In this document: positions 16,302-24,829 of the stretch, piece by piece | How positions within the stretch are numbered: the stretch's first letter is position 1 | Layout: every line of letters starts with the position of its first letter | Assembly (NCBI GenBank): GCA_902778055.1 | Contig: CACYWL010000003.1 | Location: 186,001-250,000, forward strand | Direction of reading: 5' to 3' | DNA: 64,000 bases | Source of the DNA: an uncultured Eubacteriales bacterium | GTDB lineage: Bacteria > Bacillota > Clostridia > Christensenellales > Aristaeellaceae | Notes under the pieces: generated by a model | The model's database searches: none | Told to the model about the DNA's origin: nothing | The model's input: the letters and a program-made list of their open reading frames with translations, nothing else | Made by a program: the position numbers and the translations under genes

Positions 16302-17747
16302 ATGGCCAGGGAAAAGCAGGAGTTTGTTACCCACATCACTCCCCGCAGCGAGGATTTCTCGCAATGGTATACGGACGTGATCCGGCAGACGGAGCTGTGC
16401 GACTACGCGCCGGTGCGGGGATGCATGATCATCCGCCCCTACGGATATGCCATCTGGGAGCGGATTCAGCAGGAGATGGACGCGCGGTTCAAGGAAACCG
16501 GCGCGCAGAATGTCTATTTCCCGATGCTGATCCCGGAAAGCATGCTGATGAAGGAAGCCGAGCACGTGGAGGGCTTCGCGCCCGAGGTGGCCTGGGTGAC
16601 CCAGGGGGGCACCGAGCAGCTGACGGAGCGGCTGGCGGTCCGGCCGACCAGCGAAACCATCTTCTGCACGATGTATTCCAAGTGGGTTCAGACCTGGCGG
16701 GATCTGCCCATGATGTACAATCAGTGGTGCTCCGTGATGCGGTGGGAGAAGGCCACGCGGCCCTTCCTGCGGACCAGCGAGTTCCTCTGGCAGGAGGGAC
16801 ATACGATCCACGCCACCGCGGAGGAGGCGGAGGAGGAAACCCTGCGGATGCTGGAGGTTTACCGGGAAACCGCCGAGAATGTGCTGGCGCTGCCGGTGTA
16901 TGTGGGCCGGAAGAGCGACAAGGAGAAGTTTGCCGGTGCCCGGGCGACCTACTCCATGGAGGCCATGATGCAGGACGGCAAGGCCCTGCAGGCCGGAACC
17001 AGCCACAACTTCGGCACCAATTTCGCCGAAGCCTACAATATTCAGTATCAAAGCAAGGAAGGCAAGCTGGAGTACGTCCATGAAACCTCCTGGGGTGTCA
17101 GCACCCGGCTGATCGGCGCCATCATCATGACCCACGGCGATGAGCGCGGACTGCGCCTGCCCCCGAAAATCGCGCCGATCCAGGCGGTGATTCTGCCCAT
17201 CGCGGCGCACAAGGGAGGCGTTCTGGAGGCCTGCGGACAGCTCTTTGAGGAGCTGAAGAAAGCGGGATACAGGGTGAAGCTGGACGATCGGGACACCGTG
17301 TCTCCCGGATTCAAGTTCAACGACTGGGAGCTGAAGGGCGTGCCGGTCCGGCTCGAGGTCGGCCCCCGGGATCTGGAAAACGGCGTCGTGACCGTGTTCC
17401 GCCGGGATACGCTGGAGAAATTCACCCTTCCGATGGAGGGACTGAGCGAAAAGCTCGGCGAGGTGCTGGAGGATATCCAGAAAACCCTGTATGAACAGGC
17501 CAGGACCTTCCGGGATGAGCGCACCGTGGAGGTGCACAACATGACTGAGCTGGAGGCCGCGGTGCAGAACGGATTCGCGAAGGCCATGTGGTGCGGCGAG
17601 CAGAAATGCGAGGACGAAATCAAGGAAAAATACAACGCCTCCTCCAGAAACATGCCCTTTGACCAGGAGAAGCACAGATTCGGCGAGACCTGCGTCTGCT
17701 GCGGAAAGCCCGCGAAAAAGGTCATGTACTTTGCGAAGGCCTATTGA
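16302..17747 (+). CDS. proS: Proline--tRNA ligase (archaeal/eukaryote-like type)
   Basis: A 481-residue class II aminoacyl-tRNA synthetase that charges tRNA-Pro. The class II motifs are visible: motif 2 within RWEKATRPFLRTSEFLWQEG and motif 3 within GVSTRLIGAIIMTHGDERGL. A His/Cys-rich C-terminal extension (WCGEQKCE and CVCCGKPAKK) binds zinc in this type. The length and absence of the editing insertion place it in the ~480-residue archaeal/eukaryote-like group, which occurs widely in Clostridia. AGGAGGAACAG ribosome site 5' of the ATG. Ends 96 bases before plsX. Confidence 0.97.
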   Translation: MAREKQEFVTHITPRSEDFSQWYTDVIRQTELCDYAPVRGCMIIRPYGYAIWERIQQEMDARFKETGAQNVYFPMLIPESMLMKEAEHVEGFAPEVAWVTQGGTEQLTERLAVRPTSETIFCTMYSKWVQTWRDLPMMYNQWCSVMRWEKATRPFLRTSEFLWQEGHTIHATAEEAEEETLRMLEVYRETAENVLALPVYVGRKSDKEKFAGARATYSMEAMMQDGKALQAGTSHNFGTNFAEAYNIQYQSKEGKLEYVHETSWGVSTRLIGAIIMTHGDERGLRLPPKIAPIQAVILPIAAHKGGVLEACGQLFEELKKAGYRVKLDDRDTVSPGFKFNDWELKGVPVRLEVGPRDLENGVVTVFRRDTLEKFTLPMEGLSEKLGEVLEDIQKTLYEQARTFRDERTVEVHNMTELEAAVQNGFAKAMWCGEQKCEDEIKEKYNASSRNMPFDQEKHRFGETCVCCGKPAKKVMYFAKAY

Positions 17748-17843
17748 TCCGGCGCGGACGCAGGAGCGTCCGCTCCCGGGAAAAGATCTGTCATGAAACG
17801 CCAGGCCGGGGGAAAGCCCAGGGCCTGCGCGGCGGAGAAGAAG

Positions 17844-18833
17844 ATGAAGATTTACATTGATGCCATGGGCGGGGATAACGCCCCGAAGGCGACGGTGGAA
17901 GGAACCCTGGAGGCGCTGCGGAAAAATCAGGCGCTGGAGGCTGTGCTGGGCGGCCCTGCCGCGGAGGTGGAGCCGCTGTTGGCCGGTGCGGAGGATGTGC
18001 GCGGACGGATTGAGCTGGACGACGCACCCGAGATCATTACGAATCACGAGAGCCCGGTGATGGGCGTGCGGAAGAAAACCAACAGCGCCGTTGTCAAGGG
18101 CATGCTGGCCGTCCGGGAGGGAAAATGCGACGGCTTTGTTTCCGCGGGGAGCACCGGCGCGGTGCTGGCCGGGGGCATGTTCCGCCTGGGACGAATTCCC
18201 GGCATCGAGCGGCCCGCCCTGGCTCCTTTGCTGCCCAACGGGAAGGGTCACTTTCTGCTGATTGACTGCGGCGCGAACGTGGACTGCAAGCCGGAGTACC
18301 TGGTGCAGTTCGGGATGATGGGCGATGCCTACATGCGCGGCGTGATGGGCATGAAGGAGCCCCGGGTCGGGCTGATCAACATCGGCGCGGAAGCGGAGAA
18401 GGGCAATGCCCTGGTCAAGGAAACCTATCCGCTGATGGAGAAGGCCTCCTACCGCTTTGTCGGCAATGTCGAAGCCCGGGACATTACTGCAGACCAGGCG
18501 GACGTGCTGGTGGCGGACGGCTTCTGCGGAAACCTCGTGCTGAAATTCATGGAGGGCGTGGCCGGGACGCTGATGGGCATCATCAAGCAGGAAATGATGG
18601 CGGATCTGCGGGGAAAGGTTTCCGGACTGATCGGCAAGCCGGCCTTCCGGCGGGTGAAGAAACTGATGGACTATACTGAGGTGGGCGGCGCACCGCTCCT
18701 GGGAGTTCAGGGTGCGGTGGTCAAGGCGCACGGCTCCAGCAATGCCCACGCCTTTGCCTGCGCCATTGACCAGTGCCGGAAGATGATCGAGGGCCGCGTG
18801 GCGGAGACGATCGCGGAACAGGTCGCGGAATAA
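17844..18833 (+). CDS. plsX: Phosphate acyltransferase PlsX
   Basis: A 329-residue enzyme that converts acyl-ACP to acyl-phosphate for phospholipid synthesis. Diagnostic segments are the N-terminal IDAMGGDNAP, GCFVSAGSTGAVLAGG-type region (read here as GFVSAGSTGAVLAGG), LIDCGANVDCKP and GVQGAVVKAHGSSNAHAF near the end. I chose the ATG at 17844, which has GGAGAAG just upstream and gives the family start MKIYIDAMGG; an ATG at 17793 would add 17 residues with no family match. Followed by acpP and rnc, a classic Bacillota neighbourhood. The fabD, fabG and fabF genes often found between plsX and acpP are absent here. Confidence 0.96.
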   Translation: MKIYIDAMGGDNAPKATVEGTLEALRKNQALEAVLGGPAAEVEPLLAGAEDVRGRIELDDAPEIITNHESPVMGVRKKTNSAVVKGMLAVREGKCDGFVSAGSTGAVLAGGMFRLGRIPGIERPALAPLLPNGKGHFLLIDCGANVDCKPEYLVQFGMMGDAYMRGVMGMKEPRVGLINIGAEAEKGNALVKETYPLMEKASYRFVGNVEARDITADQADVLVADGFCGNLVLKFMEGVAGTLMGIIKQEMMADLRGKVSGLIGKPAFRRVKKLMDYTEVGGAPLLGVQGAVVKAHGSSNAHAFACAIDQCRKMIEGRVAETIAEQVAE

Positions 18834-18962
18834 GGCGCCCGCGGAGAAGCGGATTTCCCCGGACAGGGATGGGGAAGGACCGCGGAGAAAAAGGTGTTTG
18901 CGGAGGAAAGAATTCCGCCGAAAACATAAAAAAGGATCGGAAACAGAAGGAGGAAAACGGAA

Positions 18963-19190
18963 ATGACTTTTGATACGGTGAAGGAAATGATCGCTTCCCA
19001 GCTGCGGGTGGATGCTTCCGCCATCACGGAGGAAACCCGTCTGGTCGAGGATCTGAAGGCGGATTCCGCCAACATCATGGTGATGATCATGGATCTGGAG
19101 GACCGCTTCGGCATCACCGTCGAGGATGATCAGATCATGAAGCTGAAGACCGTCGGCGATGTTGTCCGCTATATCGACAGCATGAAATAA
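18963..19190 (+). CDS. acpP: Acyl carrier protein with a variant DSA attachment motif
   Basis: A 75-residue acidic four-helix carrier protein. The phosphopantetheine serine lies in ADSANIMVMIMDLE at about residue 36. The usual DSL motif is DSA here, and the following helix reads NIMVMIM rather than the common DxVELVM. Partner binding could differ from housekeeping ACPs, or this may simply be the lineage's normal ACP. Length, acidity and position (plsX upstream, rnc four bases downstream) fit AcpP. AGAAGGAGG ribosome site ahead of the ATG. The 129-base gap to plsX shows no gene. Confidence 0.9.
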   Translation: MTFDTVKEMIASQLRVDASAITEETRLVEDLKADSANIMVMIMDLEDRFGITVEDDQIMKLKTVGDVVRYIDSMK

Positions 19191-19194
19191 GCCG

Positions 19195-19848
19195 ATGACC
19201 AGCCTGGAAAAAGCCCTGGGGTATACCTTCCGCGACGCGGCGCTGCTGCGCCGCGCGCTGACGCATCCCTCCATGGGCCGGAAAGACAACCAGCGTCTGG
19301 AATTCCTCGGGGATGCGGTGCTCCAGTATCTGATGAGCGACAAGCTGTACCGGGAATTCCCGGAAGACCGGGAAGGCGGTCTGACCCATCTGCGGGCGCT
19401 GCTGGTCTGCGAGGCCGCGCTGAGTCAGGTGGCCCGGAGCCTGGGTGTGGGCGAAGCGCTGATCATGGATCGGGGAGAAGAAATGACGGGCGGCCGGGAG
19501 AAGCCCAGCGTCCTGTGCGACGCCATGGAGGCCATCCTGGCGGCCGTTTGCCTGGACGGAGGTCTGGACGCTGCCCGGAAGGTCATGGAAAGGTGCTGGC
19601 CTTCTCCCGAGGAGGTTCAGTGCCCCGCTCAGGACAGCAAGGGCGCCCTGCAGGAGCTGCTTCAGCGGGGCGGAGGCAGTCCGCCGGAATACCGCATCAC
19701 CGGCCAGAGCGGCCCTGCCCATGCGCCCCGGTTTGAAGCGACGGTCTACCGGGACGGGATTCCGCTGGCCACGGGAGAAGGCCATACCAAAAAACAGGCG
19801 GAGCAGGAAGCGGCCGTGAAGGCACTGGAAATCTTGTCAAAAGAATGA
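19195..19848 (+). CDS. rnc: Ribonuclease III
   Basis: A 217-residue double-strand-specific endonuclease for rRNA processing and mRNA turnover. The nuclease signature NQRLEFLGDAVL (about residues 30-41) carries the catalytic acidic residues, and the second acidic site is in LCDAMEAILAAVCLDGG. A C-terminal double-stranded RNA-binding domain (about 145-215) ends in the AEQEAAVKALEIL pattern. Starts four bases after the acpP stop, so it is co-translated. A strong promoter for the next gene begins about 30 bases after its stop, marking the end of this run. Confidence 0.96.
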   Translation: MTSLEKALGYTFRDAALLRRALTHPSMGRKDNQRLEFLGDAVLQYLMSDKLYREFPEDREGGLTHLRALLVCEAALSQVARSLGVGEALIMDRGEEMTGGREKPSVLCDAMEAILAAVCLDGGLDAARKVMERCWPSPEEVQCPAQDSKGALQELLQRGGGSPPEYRITGQSGPAHAPRFEATVYRDGIPLATGEGHTKKQAEQEAAVKALEILSKE

Positions 19849-19878
19849 AATAAATATTACAAAAAGATGAAAATCCTG

Positions 19879-19907
19879 TTGACAAACATGGTGAAACTTC
19901 GTAAAAT
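19879..19907 (+). promoter_or_regulatory. Sigma-A promoter for the SH3/peptidoglycan-binding protein gene
   Basis: TTGACA (19879-19884), 17-base spacer, TAAAAT (19902-19907) in an AT-rich gap, about 70 bases before the chosen start at 19976. Confidence 0.8.
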
Positions 19908-19975
19908 GTAACCATGTATCGATATGTCCGCAGGGTTTTCCCTGTTTTGGAGATCGTGAGATGGAGGTCGAGAGT

Positions 19976-22411
19976 ATGTCCGATTGGAGCAAGAGGATTC
20001 GGCGGGGGCTGGGGATGACAGTTCTCCTGACACTGGTGTGCGGTCTGGCCCTGGCGGCGCTGAACTATCCCTTCCTGACCACGACGAAGGATTCTGTCCG
20101 CCTGCGGCGCTCCGCGTCCGCATCGGCAACCATTCTGGCGAACATCCCGGAGGGCGCGGGCATCGAGGTGCTCGAAAAGACGGGCGGATACTACCGGGTC
20201 CGCTACGAAGGCCAGACCGGGTACGTCATGGCCAAGTATGTGAACACGGAGAAGGAGGCCATCACCGAGGTGACCCCGGAGCCCATGGAAACCGTGAGCT
20301 CCTATCCCTATACCACCCTCACGCGGGAGAAGGTCAACCTGCGGGCCAGCCGGTCCGTGCGAGCCACGCTGCTGAAGAAGATTCCCCAGGGGGCGGAGAT
20401 TACCGTGACCGCCAACAGCGGGACATGGGCGGAAGTGGAATACAACGGAGTTTCGGGATATGTCAAGAACGAGTACATTGTGCTGAAGGAAGTCAAAAAG
20501 GTCCGGGCTACCCCGACTCCGACGCCGGTTCCTTCGCTGAGCCCCGAGGAGAGCGAGGCGGAGAACCGGGTGCTGGAGAAAGGCAGCGAGGGCGCGGAGG
20601 TCAAGGCGCTGCAGGAAGCGCTGCTGGAGCTGGGTTATCTGAAGGGAACCGCGGATGGGAAATTCGGCGCGGCGACGGAGAACGCGGTGCTGCTGTTCCA
20701 GCAGGCCAACGGGTATCCGACCACGGGGGTCATGGACGCCAACGCGCAGGCATTCCTGTATGCCGGAAAGCCGAAGAACGCCGCCGGAACCGCGACGAAG
20801 GTCCGGACGCTGAGCCCGGTGAGCGGCGCGACGATGAAGACGAACGCGACGGGCGACGCGGTGCGCGAGCTGCAGGCCCAGCTGAAGGTGATGGGCTACT
20901 ATAACGGCGATGTCACGGGCGTCTACGATACCGCGACCAAGAAGGCGGTCATCGCCTTCCAGAAGAAGAACGGACTGACGGCGGATGGCATCGCGGGGGC
21001 GGAAACCCAGAAGCTGCTGTTCTCCGCCGGCGCGGCGGCTGCCGAGGATACCCCGACGCCCAAGCCCACCCCGACCCCGACCCCGGCGCCGACCTATACG
21101 GTGCCCGAAAATACCGTAAAGCGTGACACGGAGGGCGCGGAGGCCAAGACGGTGCAGCGCCGCCTGAAGGAGCTTGGATACTATAACGGCCGGGTGGACG
21201 GCAAATTCGGATATCAGAGTGTGAATGCGCTGAAGGCCTTCCAGGAGGACAACGGGCTGAAGGCGGACGGCGTGGCCGGGAAGAGTACCTATCAGGTGCT
21301 GTTCAGCGAAAACGTGCTGAAGAAGGGCGCGACACCGACGCCCGTGCCCGAGGCAACCCCGGCCCCCGGAGACGAGGAGAGCGGGATTCCGACGGAAGCG
21401 AGCTATGAGACCCTGCGGAAGGGAACGGCCAGCGCGGAGGTGGCCCGGATGCAGCAGGCGCTGATTGATCTGGGATACCTGACCGGTGAACCGGACGGAA
21501 ACTACGGAACGGCCACGGAGCGGGCGGTTCGCGCCTTTCAGAAAAACAATGGTCTGGGGGCGGACGGTACCGCGGGCAGTGCGACGCTGAACCTGCTGTA
21601 TTCCTCGGAGGCCGTGCCGGCTGCTGCGGCCGCGGCAGCGACGCCCGCACCCGCCGGCGCTGCGAAGTCCGGAGCGACCGCCACTCCGGCCCCGGAGAAC
21701 GGGCCCCTGAAGCGGGGTGCCAAAGGGGACGCGGTGCGTGAGCTGCAGGAGAATCTGATCCGGCTGGGCTATCTGAACGGAAAGGCGGACGGTGTCTTCG
21801 GCCTGAAAACCTATGAGGCTCTGGTCGCCTTTCAGAGGGCCAACAGGCTGACGGCGGACGGCGTTGCGGGGGAAAAGACGCAGAAAAAGCTGGCTTCCTC
21901 CGGCGCGGTGGCGGCGGCGACCGCCAGCCCCACCGCCGCGGCGGAAACGCCGGTCAAGGTGGCGGCCACAACCTCCAAGCCCACCGCGGCGCGGGTCCAG
22001 TATGCCAACTGGTACACAACCGTCAAGGACGTGTGCCGGAAATATCCCTACGCCACGGTGTACGATTACAACACCGGCATCAACTGGCAGATCCACATTT
22101 TCTCCGTCGGAGCGCACGCGGACTACGAACCCCTGACGGCCAACGACACCTCCAAGATGCTGAAGGTTTTCGGCGGCAACACGTGGAATCCGAAGTCCGT
22201 ATGGGTCGTGTTCGCGGACGGCAGCGTCTACATGGCTTCCACCCACTCCATGCCCCACAGCGTGCAGCATGCGACGGACAACAACTTCAACGGCCACAGC
22301 TGTCTGCATTTCCCGCGGACGCAGGCCCAGGTGGAGTCCATCGGCGTGTACGCCACGTCCCAGCAGAATAGTATCGACGCGGGGTGGGCGGAGACCCAGG
22401 CGATGAAATAA
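19976..22411 (+). CDS. Secreted wall protein: two SH3 domains, five peptidoglycan-binding repeats, C-terminal GHSCLHF domain
   Basis: An 811-residue protein with an N-terminal membrane helix or signal (about 12-32), two bacterial SH3 domains (about 38-90 and 108-165, each with a VRLR/VNLR start and GYV end), and then five PG_binding_1 repeats separated by Thr/Pro/Ala linkers. It ends in a domain of about 140 residues with conserved-looking histidines and a cysteine (HSMPHSVQH, and GHSCLHF with His774, Cys776 and His778). The C-terminal domain is not a family I can name; the His/Cys set suggests a wall-modifying hydrolase or transpeptidase-like fold (inference). I chose ATG 19976 because a GGAGG lies 8 bases before it; an ATG 15 bases upstream overlaps that site. 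It has its own promoter. Confidence 0.85.
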   Translation: MSDWSKRIRRGLGMTVLLTLVCGLALAALNYPFLTTTKDSVRLRRSASASATILANIPEGAGIEVLEKTGGYYRVRYEGQTGYVMAKYVNTEKEAITEVTPEPMETVSSYPYTTLTREKVNLRASRSVRATLLKKIPQGAEITVTANSGTWAEVEYNGVSGYVKNEYIVLKEVKKVRATPTPTPVPSLSPEESEAENRVLEKGSEGAEVKALQEALLELGYLKGTADGKFGAATENAVLLFQQANGYPTTGVMDANAQAFLYAGKPKNAAGTATKVRTLSPVSGATMKTNATGDAVRELQAQLKVMGYYNGDVTGVYDTATKKAVIAFQKKNGLTADGIAGAETQKLLFSAGAAAAEDTPTPKPTPTPTPAPTYTVPENTVKRDTEGAEAKTVQRRLKELGYYNGRVDGKFGYQSVNALKAFQEDNGLKADGVAGKSTYQVLFSENVLKKGATPTPVPEATPAPGDEESGIPTEASYETLRKGTASAEVARMQQALIDLGYLTGEPDGNYGTATERAVRAFQKNNGLGADGTAGSATLNLLYSSEAVPAAAAAAATPAPAGAAKSGATATPAPENGPLKRGAKGDAVRELQENLIRLGYLNGKADGVFGLKTYEALVAFQRANRLTADGVAGEKTQKKLASSGAVAAATASPTAAAETPVKVAATTSKPTAARVQYANWYTTVKDVCRKYPYATVYDYNTGINWQIHIFSVGAHADYEPLTANDTSKMLKVFGGNTWNPKSVWVVFADGSVYMASTHSMPHSVQHATDNNFNGHSCLHFPRTQAQVESIGVYATSQQNSIDAGWAETQAMK

Positions 22412-22413
22412 AA

Positions 22414-22442
22414 TTGACAGCCTGTTCCCAAATTCATATAAT
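22414..22442 (+). promoter_or_regulatory. Sigma-A promoter for the L,D-transpeptidase gene
   Basis: TTGACA (22414-22419), 17-base spacer, TATAAT (22437-22442). It starts 2 bases after the preceding stop and lies about 100 bases before the ATG at 22541. Confidence 0.82.
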
Positions 22443-22540
22443 GAAAGCCGTCACGCGCCCCGGCGCGCGGCGGTTTTCCTGTTGATCAGCGCGTTTCCCC
22501 GGAGGTTCATCCGGAATCAAAAACAGGGGTGAGAGGTGCA

Positions 22541-23683
22541 ATGAAGAAGCTGCACGGAGGACGATGGAGCTGCCTGCTTTTGAGCATGCTGCTGCTTTGT
22601 GCTGCCGCGGCGGCGGAACCGCTGCCGGCTCACGATCTGGTTTTCCGGACGCCCAACGAGGACAGCGAGGTGCTCTGCGACCATGATTTCTGCTTCTGGC
22701 AGATGACGGAGGGGGAAACGGACGAGGAGCTGGTCTGGGAGGTTCTGACGCAGCCGATGACCGTGCTGGAGGGAAACCAGCGGGATCAGATCCGCGTGCG
22801 GGCCCGGCCGGAGAAGGAATGCACGGAATACGTCGGTGTGGTGACCTGCGCGAGCCAGGGTGTGCACGTGCTCGGCACGGAAGGGGAATGGACAAGGATT
22901 GAGGCCTACTCCTCGGCGGAGGAGGGCTCGAAGGTCGAGGTCTGGGCCGAACGCTTTCAGGGCTACGTGGAGACGCGCCTGCTGAAGGAGCTGCAGGTGG
23001 ATGATACCTACGGGCTGGTGATCGACAAGCTGCAGCAGAGACTGTATGTGTACAGGGAGGGTCACCTTTTTGCGACGCTGCTCTGCTCGACGGGGTTCCC
23101 GCGGGAGGAGACCCCCTTTCATGAGACCCCGGCCGGGGAGTTCGCCATCGTCAGCTGGGTCGGGGACTTCTGGTCGGACGGCGGGCTGTACTGCGCTCGG
23201 GGGCTCCGGATCAACAAGGGCATCATGCTGCATGAGGTGCCCTGCGTGATCACGACGGACGAGAAGACCGGCGCGGAGACGCGGGACTACACGCGCTGCG
23301 AGCGGTATCTCGGGGAGAAGGCGAGTCACGGCTGTATCCGGATCCAGAAGGAGAAAACCCCGGAGGGGGTCAATGCGGAATGGCTGTGGAGGAACCTGAG
23401 CCGGAAACCGGTGACCAAGGTGATCATCTGGGACGAGATCGGCCGGAAGCTGGGTTACCCGGAGGAGGATTATCCGCTGTACTACAACCCGAAGGGCGGG
23501 AAAAACTATCACAGCTCGCCGGAATGCCTGCTGGTCCGGGAAAAATACAGACCGCTCCAGGCGTTCACCTGGGGGGAGCTGGACGAAGAACCCTACAGCC
23601 GCCTGACCCCGTGCCCGGGCTGCGCGCCGCAGATCCGGCGGGAGGGCATCGATACCGTGAACGAGAAGAACACCAGAAAATAA
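22541..23683 (+). CDS. Secreted L,D-transpeptidase (YkuD family)
   Basis: A 380-residue protein with a signal peptide (about 1-26), an SH3-like region (about 70-148) and a YkuD catalytic domain (about 157-290). The active-site motif SHGCIRI is at 262-268, with Cys265 as nucleophile and a histidine about 30 residues earlier in GIMLHEVP. Such enzymes make 3-3 peptidoglycan cross-links or attach proteins to the wall. The C-terminal 85 residues carry a separate His/Cys-containing segment ending CPGCAPQI. A GTG lies four codons upstream, but GAGAGGTG serves as the ribosome site for ATG 22541. Preceded by its own consensus promoter and followed by asnA. Confidence 0.93.
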   Translation: MKKLHGGRWSCLLLSMLLLCAAAAAEPLPAHDLVFRTPNEDSEVLCDHDFCFWQMTEGETDEELVWEVLTQPMTVLEGNQRDQIRVRARPEKECTEYVGVVTCASQGVHVLGTEGEWTRIEAYSSAEEGSKVEVWAERFQGYVETRLLKELQVDDTYGLVIDKLQQRLYVYREGHLFATLLCSTGFPREETPFHETPAGEFAIVSWVGDFWSDGGLYCARGLRINKGIMLHEVPCVITTDEKTGAETRDYTRCERYLGEKASHGCIRIQKEKTPEGVNAEWLWRNLSRKPVTKVIIWDEIGRKLGYPEEDYPLYYNPKGGKNYHSSPECLLVREKYRPLQAFTWGELDEEPYSRLTPCPGCAPQIRREGIDTVNEKNTRK

Positions 23684-23776
23684 ACGGGGCGGAAAAGAGA
23701 AAAACCGCGCCCGGACGCGGGGAAGCTGCCCCGCGCCGATTCCTGCATCCTGGGCAGGGAGGAAGGAGAAGGCCAG

Positions 23777-24781
23777 ATGAACCTGATTATTCCGAAAAAC
23801 TACAACCCCGTGCTGGATCTGCGCGACACGGAAATCGCCATCAAGCTGGTGAAGGACTTTTTTGAGTCGGAGCTGAGCAGGGCCCTGAACCTGACGCGGG
23901 TTTCGGCGCCGATCATGGTGGCGCCGGAGAGCGGACTGAATGATAACCTGAACGGCGTGGAGCGGCCGGTGTCCTTTGACGTGCTGGAAACAGGGCGGAC
24001 CGTGGAGATCGTGCACTCCCTGGCCAAATGGAAGCGCCAGGCGCTGAAGACCTACGGTTTTCAGCCGGGAGAGGGTCTGTATACGGACATGAACGCCATC
24101 CGCCGGGATGAGGAAACGGACAACATCCATTCGATCTTTGTGGACCAGTGGGACTGGGAGCGGATCATGGCGCCCGGGGAGAGAAACGAGGAGTTTCTGC
24201 GGAGCATCGTCCGGAAAATCTACCTGACGCTGCGGAAGACGGAAGGCTATGTCTGTGCGCACTACCCGCACATCAAGCCGGAGCTGCCGGATGAGATCTC
24301 CTTTGTGACGACGCAGGAGCTGGAGGACCGCTATCCGGAGAAGACGCCCAGGGAAAGGGAATATCTGGCGGCCCGGGAGTACGGGGCGGTCTTCCTGATG
24401 CAGGTGGGCGGCGCGCTGCGGAGCGGAAAGATTCATGACGGACGGGCGCCGGACTATGACGACTGGAACCTGAACGGGGACATTTTGCTTTATGATCCGC
24501 TGCTGGATATGAGCCTGGAGGTCTCCAGCATGGGGATCCGGGTGGATCCGGAGGCGCTGCGGCGGCAGTTGAAGATCCGCGGCTGCGAGGAGCGGGCGGA
24601 GCTGCCCTTCCAGAAGGCGCTTCTGGCCGGAGAGCTGCCCCAGACCATCGGCGGAGGCATCGGACAGAGCCGGATGTGCGTCTACTTCCTGCGCAAGGCC
24701 CATGTAGGTGAGGTGCAGGCCAGCATCTGGCCGGAGGAGGTCGTGGAGGCCTGCCACCGGGCGAACATCCTGCTGCTGTAG
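23777..24781 (+). CDS. asnA: Aspartate--ammonia ligase
   Basis: A 334-residue ammonia-dependent asparagine synthetase (aspartate + NH3 + ATP gives asparagine + AMP + PPi), with a class II synthetase-like fold. Typical segments are the N-terminal IPKNYNPVLDLRDTEIAIK, FFESELSRALNLTRVSAP, DQWDWERIM and the C-terminal GGGIGQSRMCVYFLRKAHVGEVQ. Full family length. AGGGAGGAAGGAG ribosome site upstream of the ATG. It lies between an L,D-transpeptidase and a glycosidase; the link to wall genes may be indirect (cross-bridge amino acids) or accidental. Confidence 0.96.
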   Translation: MNLIIPKNYNPVLDLRDTEIAIKLVKDFFESELSRALNLTRVSAPIMVAPESGLNDNLNGVERPVSFDVLETGRTVEIVHSLAKWKRQALKTYGFQPGEGLYTDMNAIRRDEETDNIHSIFVDQWDWERIMAPGERNEEFLRSIVRKIYLTLRKTEGYVCAHYPHIKPELPDEISFVTTQELEDRYPEKTPREREYLAAREYGAVFLMQVGGALRSGKIHDGRAPDYDDWNLNGDILLYDPLLDMSLEVSSMGIRVDPEALRRQLKIRGCEERAELPFQKALLAGELPQTIGGGIGQSRMCVYFLRKAHVGEVQASIWPEEVVEACHRANILLL

Positions 24782-24829
24782 GCAACAGGGAGGCCGGACG
24801 GGAAAAGAAACGGACAACAGGGGGAAAAA

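Noticed and set aside
10205..19848. The possibility that the lipoprotein, RNase and methyltransferases form one defence system.
   Set aside because: rlmH, the TrmH-family enzyme, proS, plsX, acpP and rnc are housekeeping genes with normal motifs; only the barnase is unusual, and nothing resembles a sensor, nuclease-immunity pair or phage-defence module.
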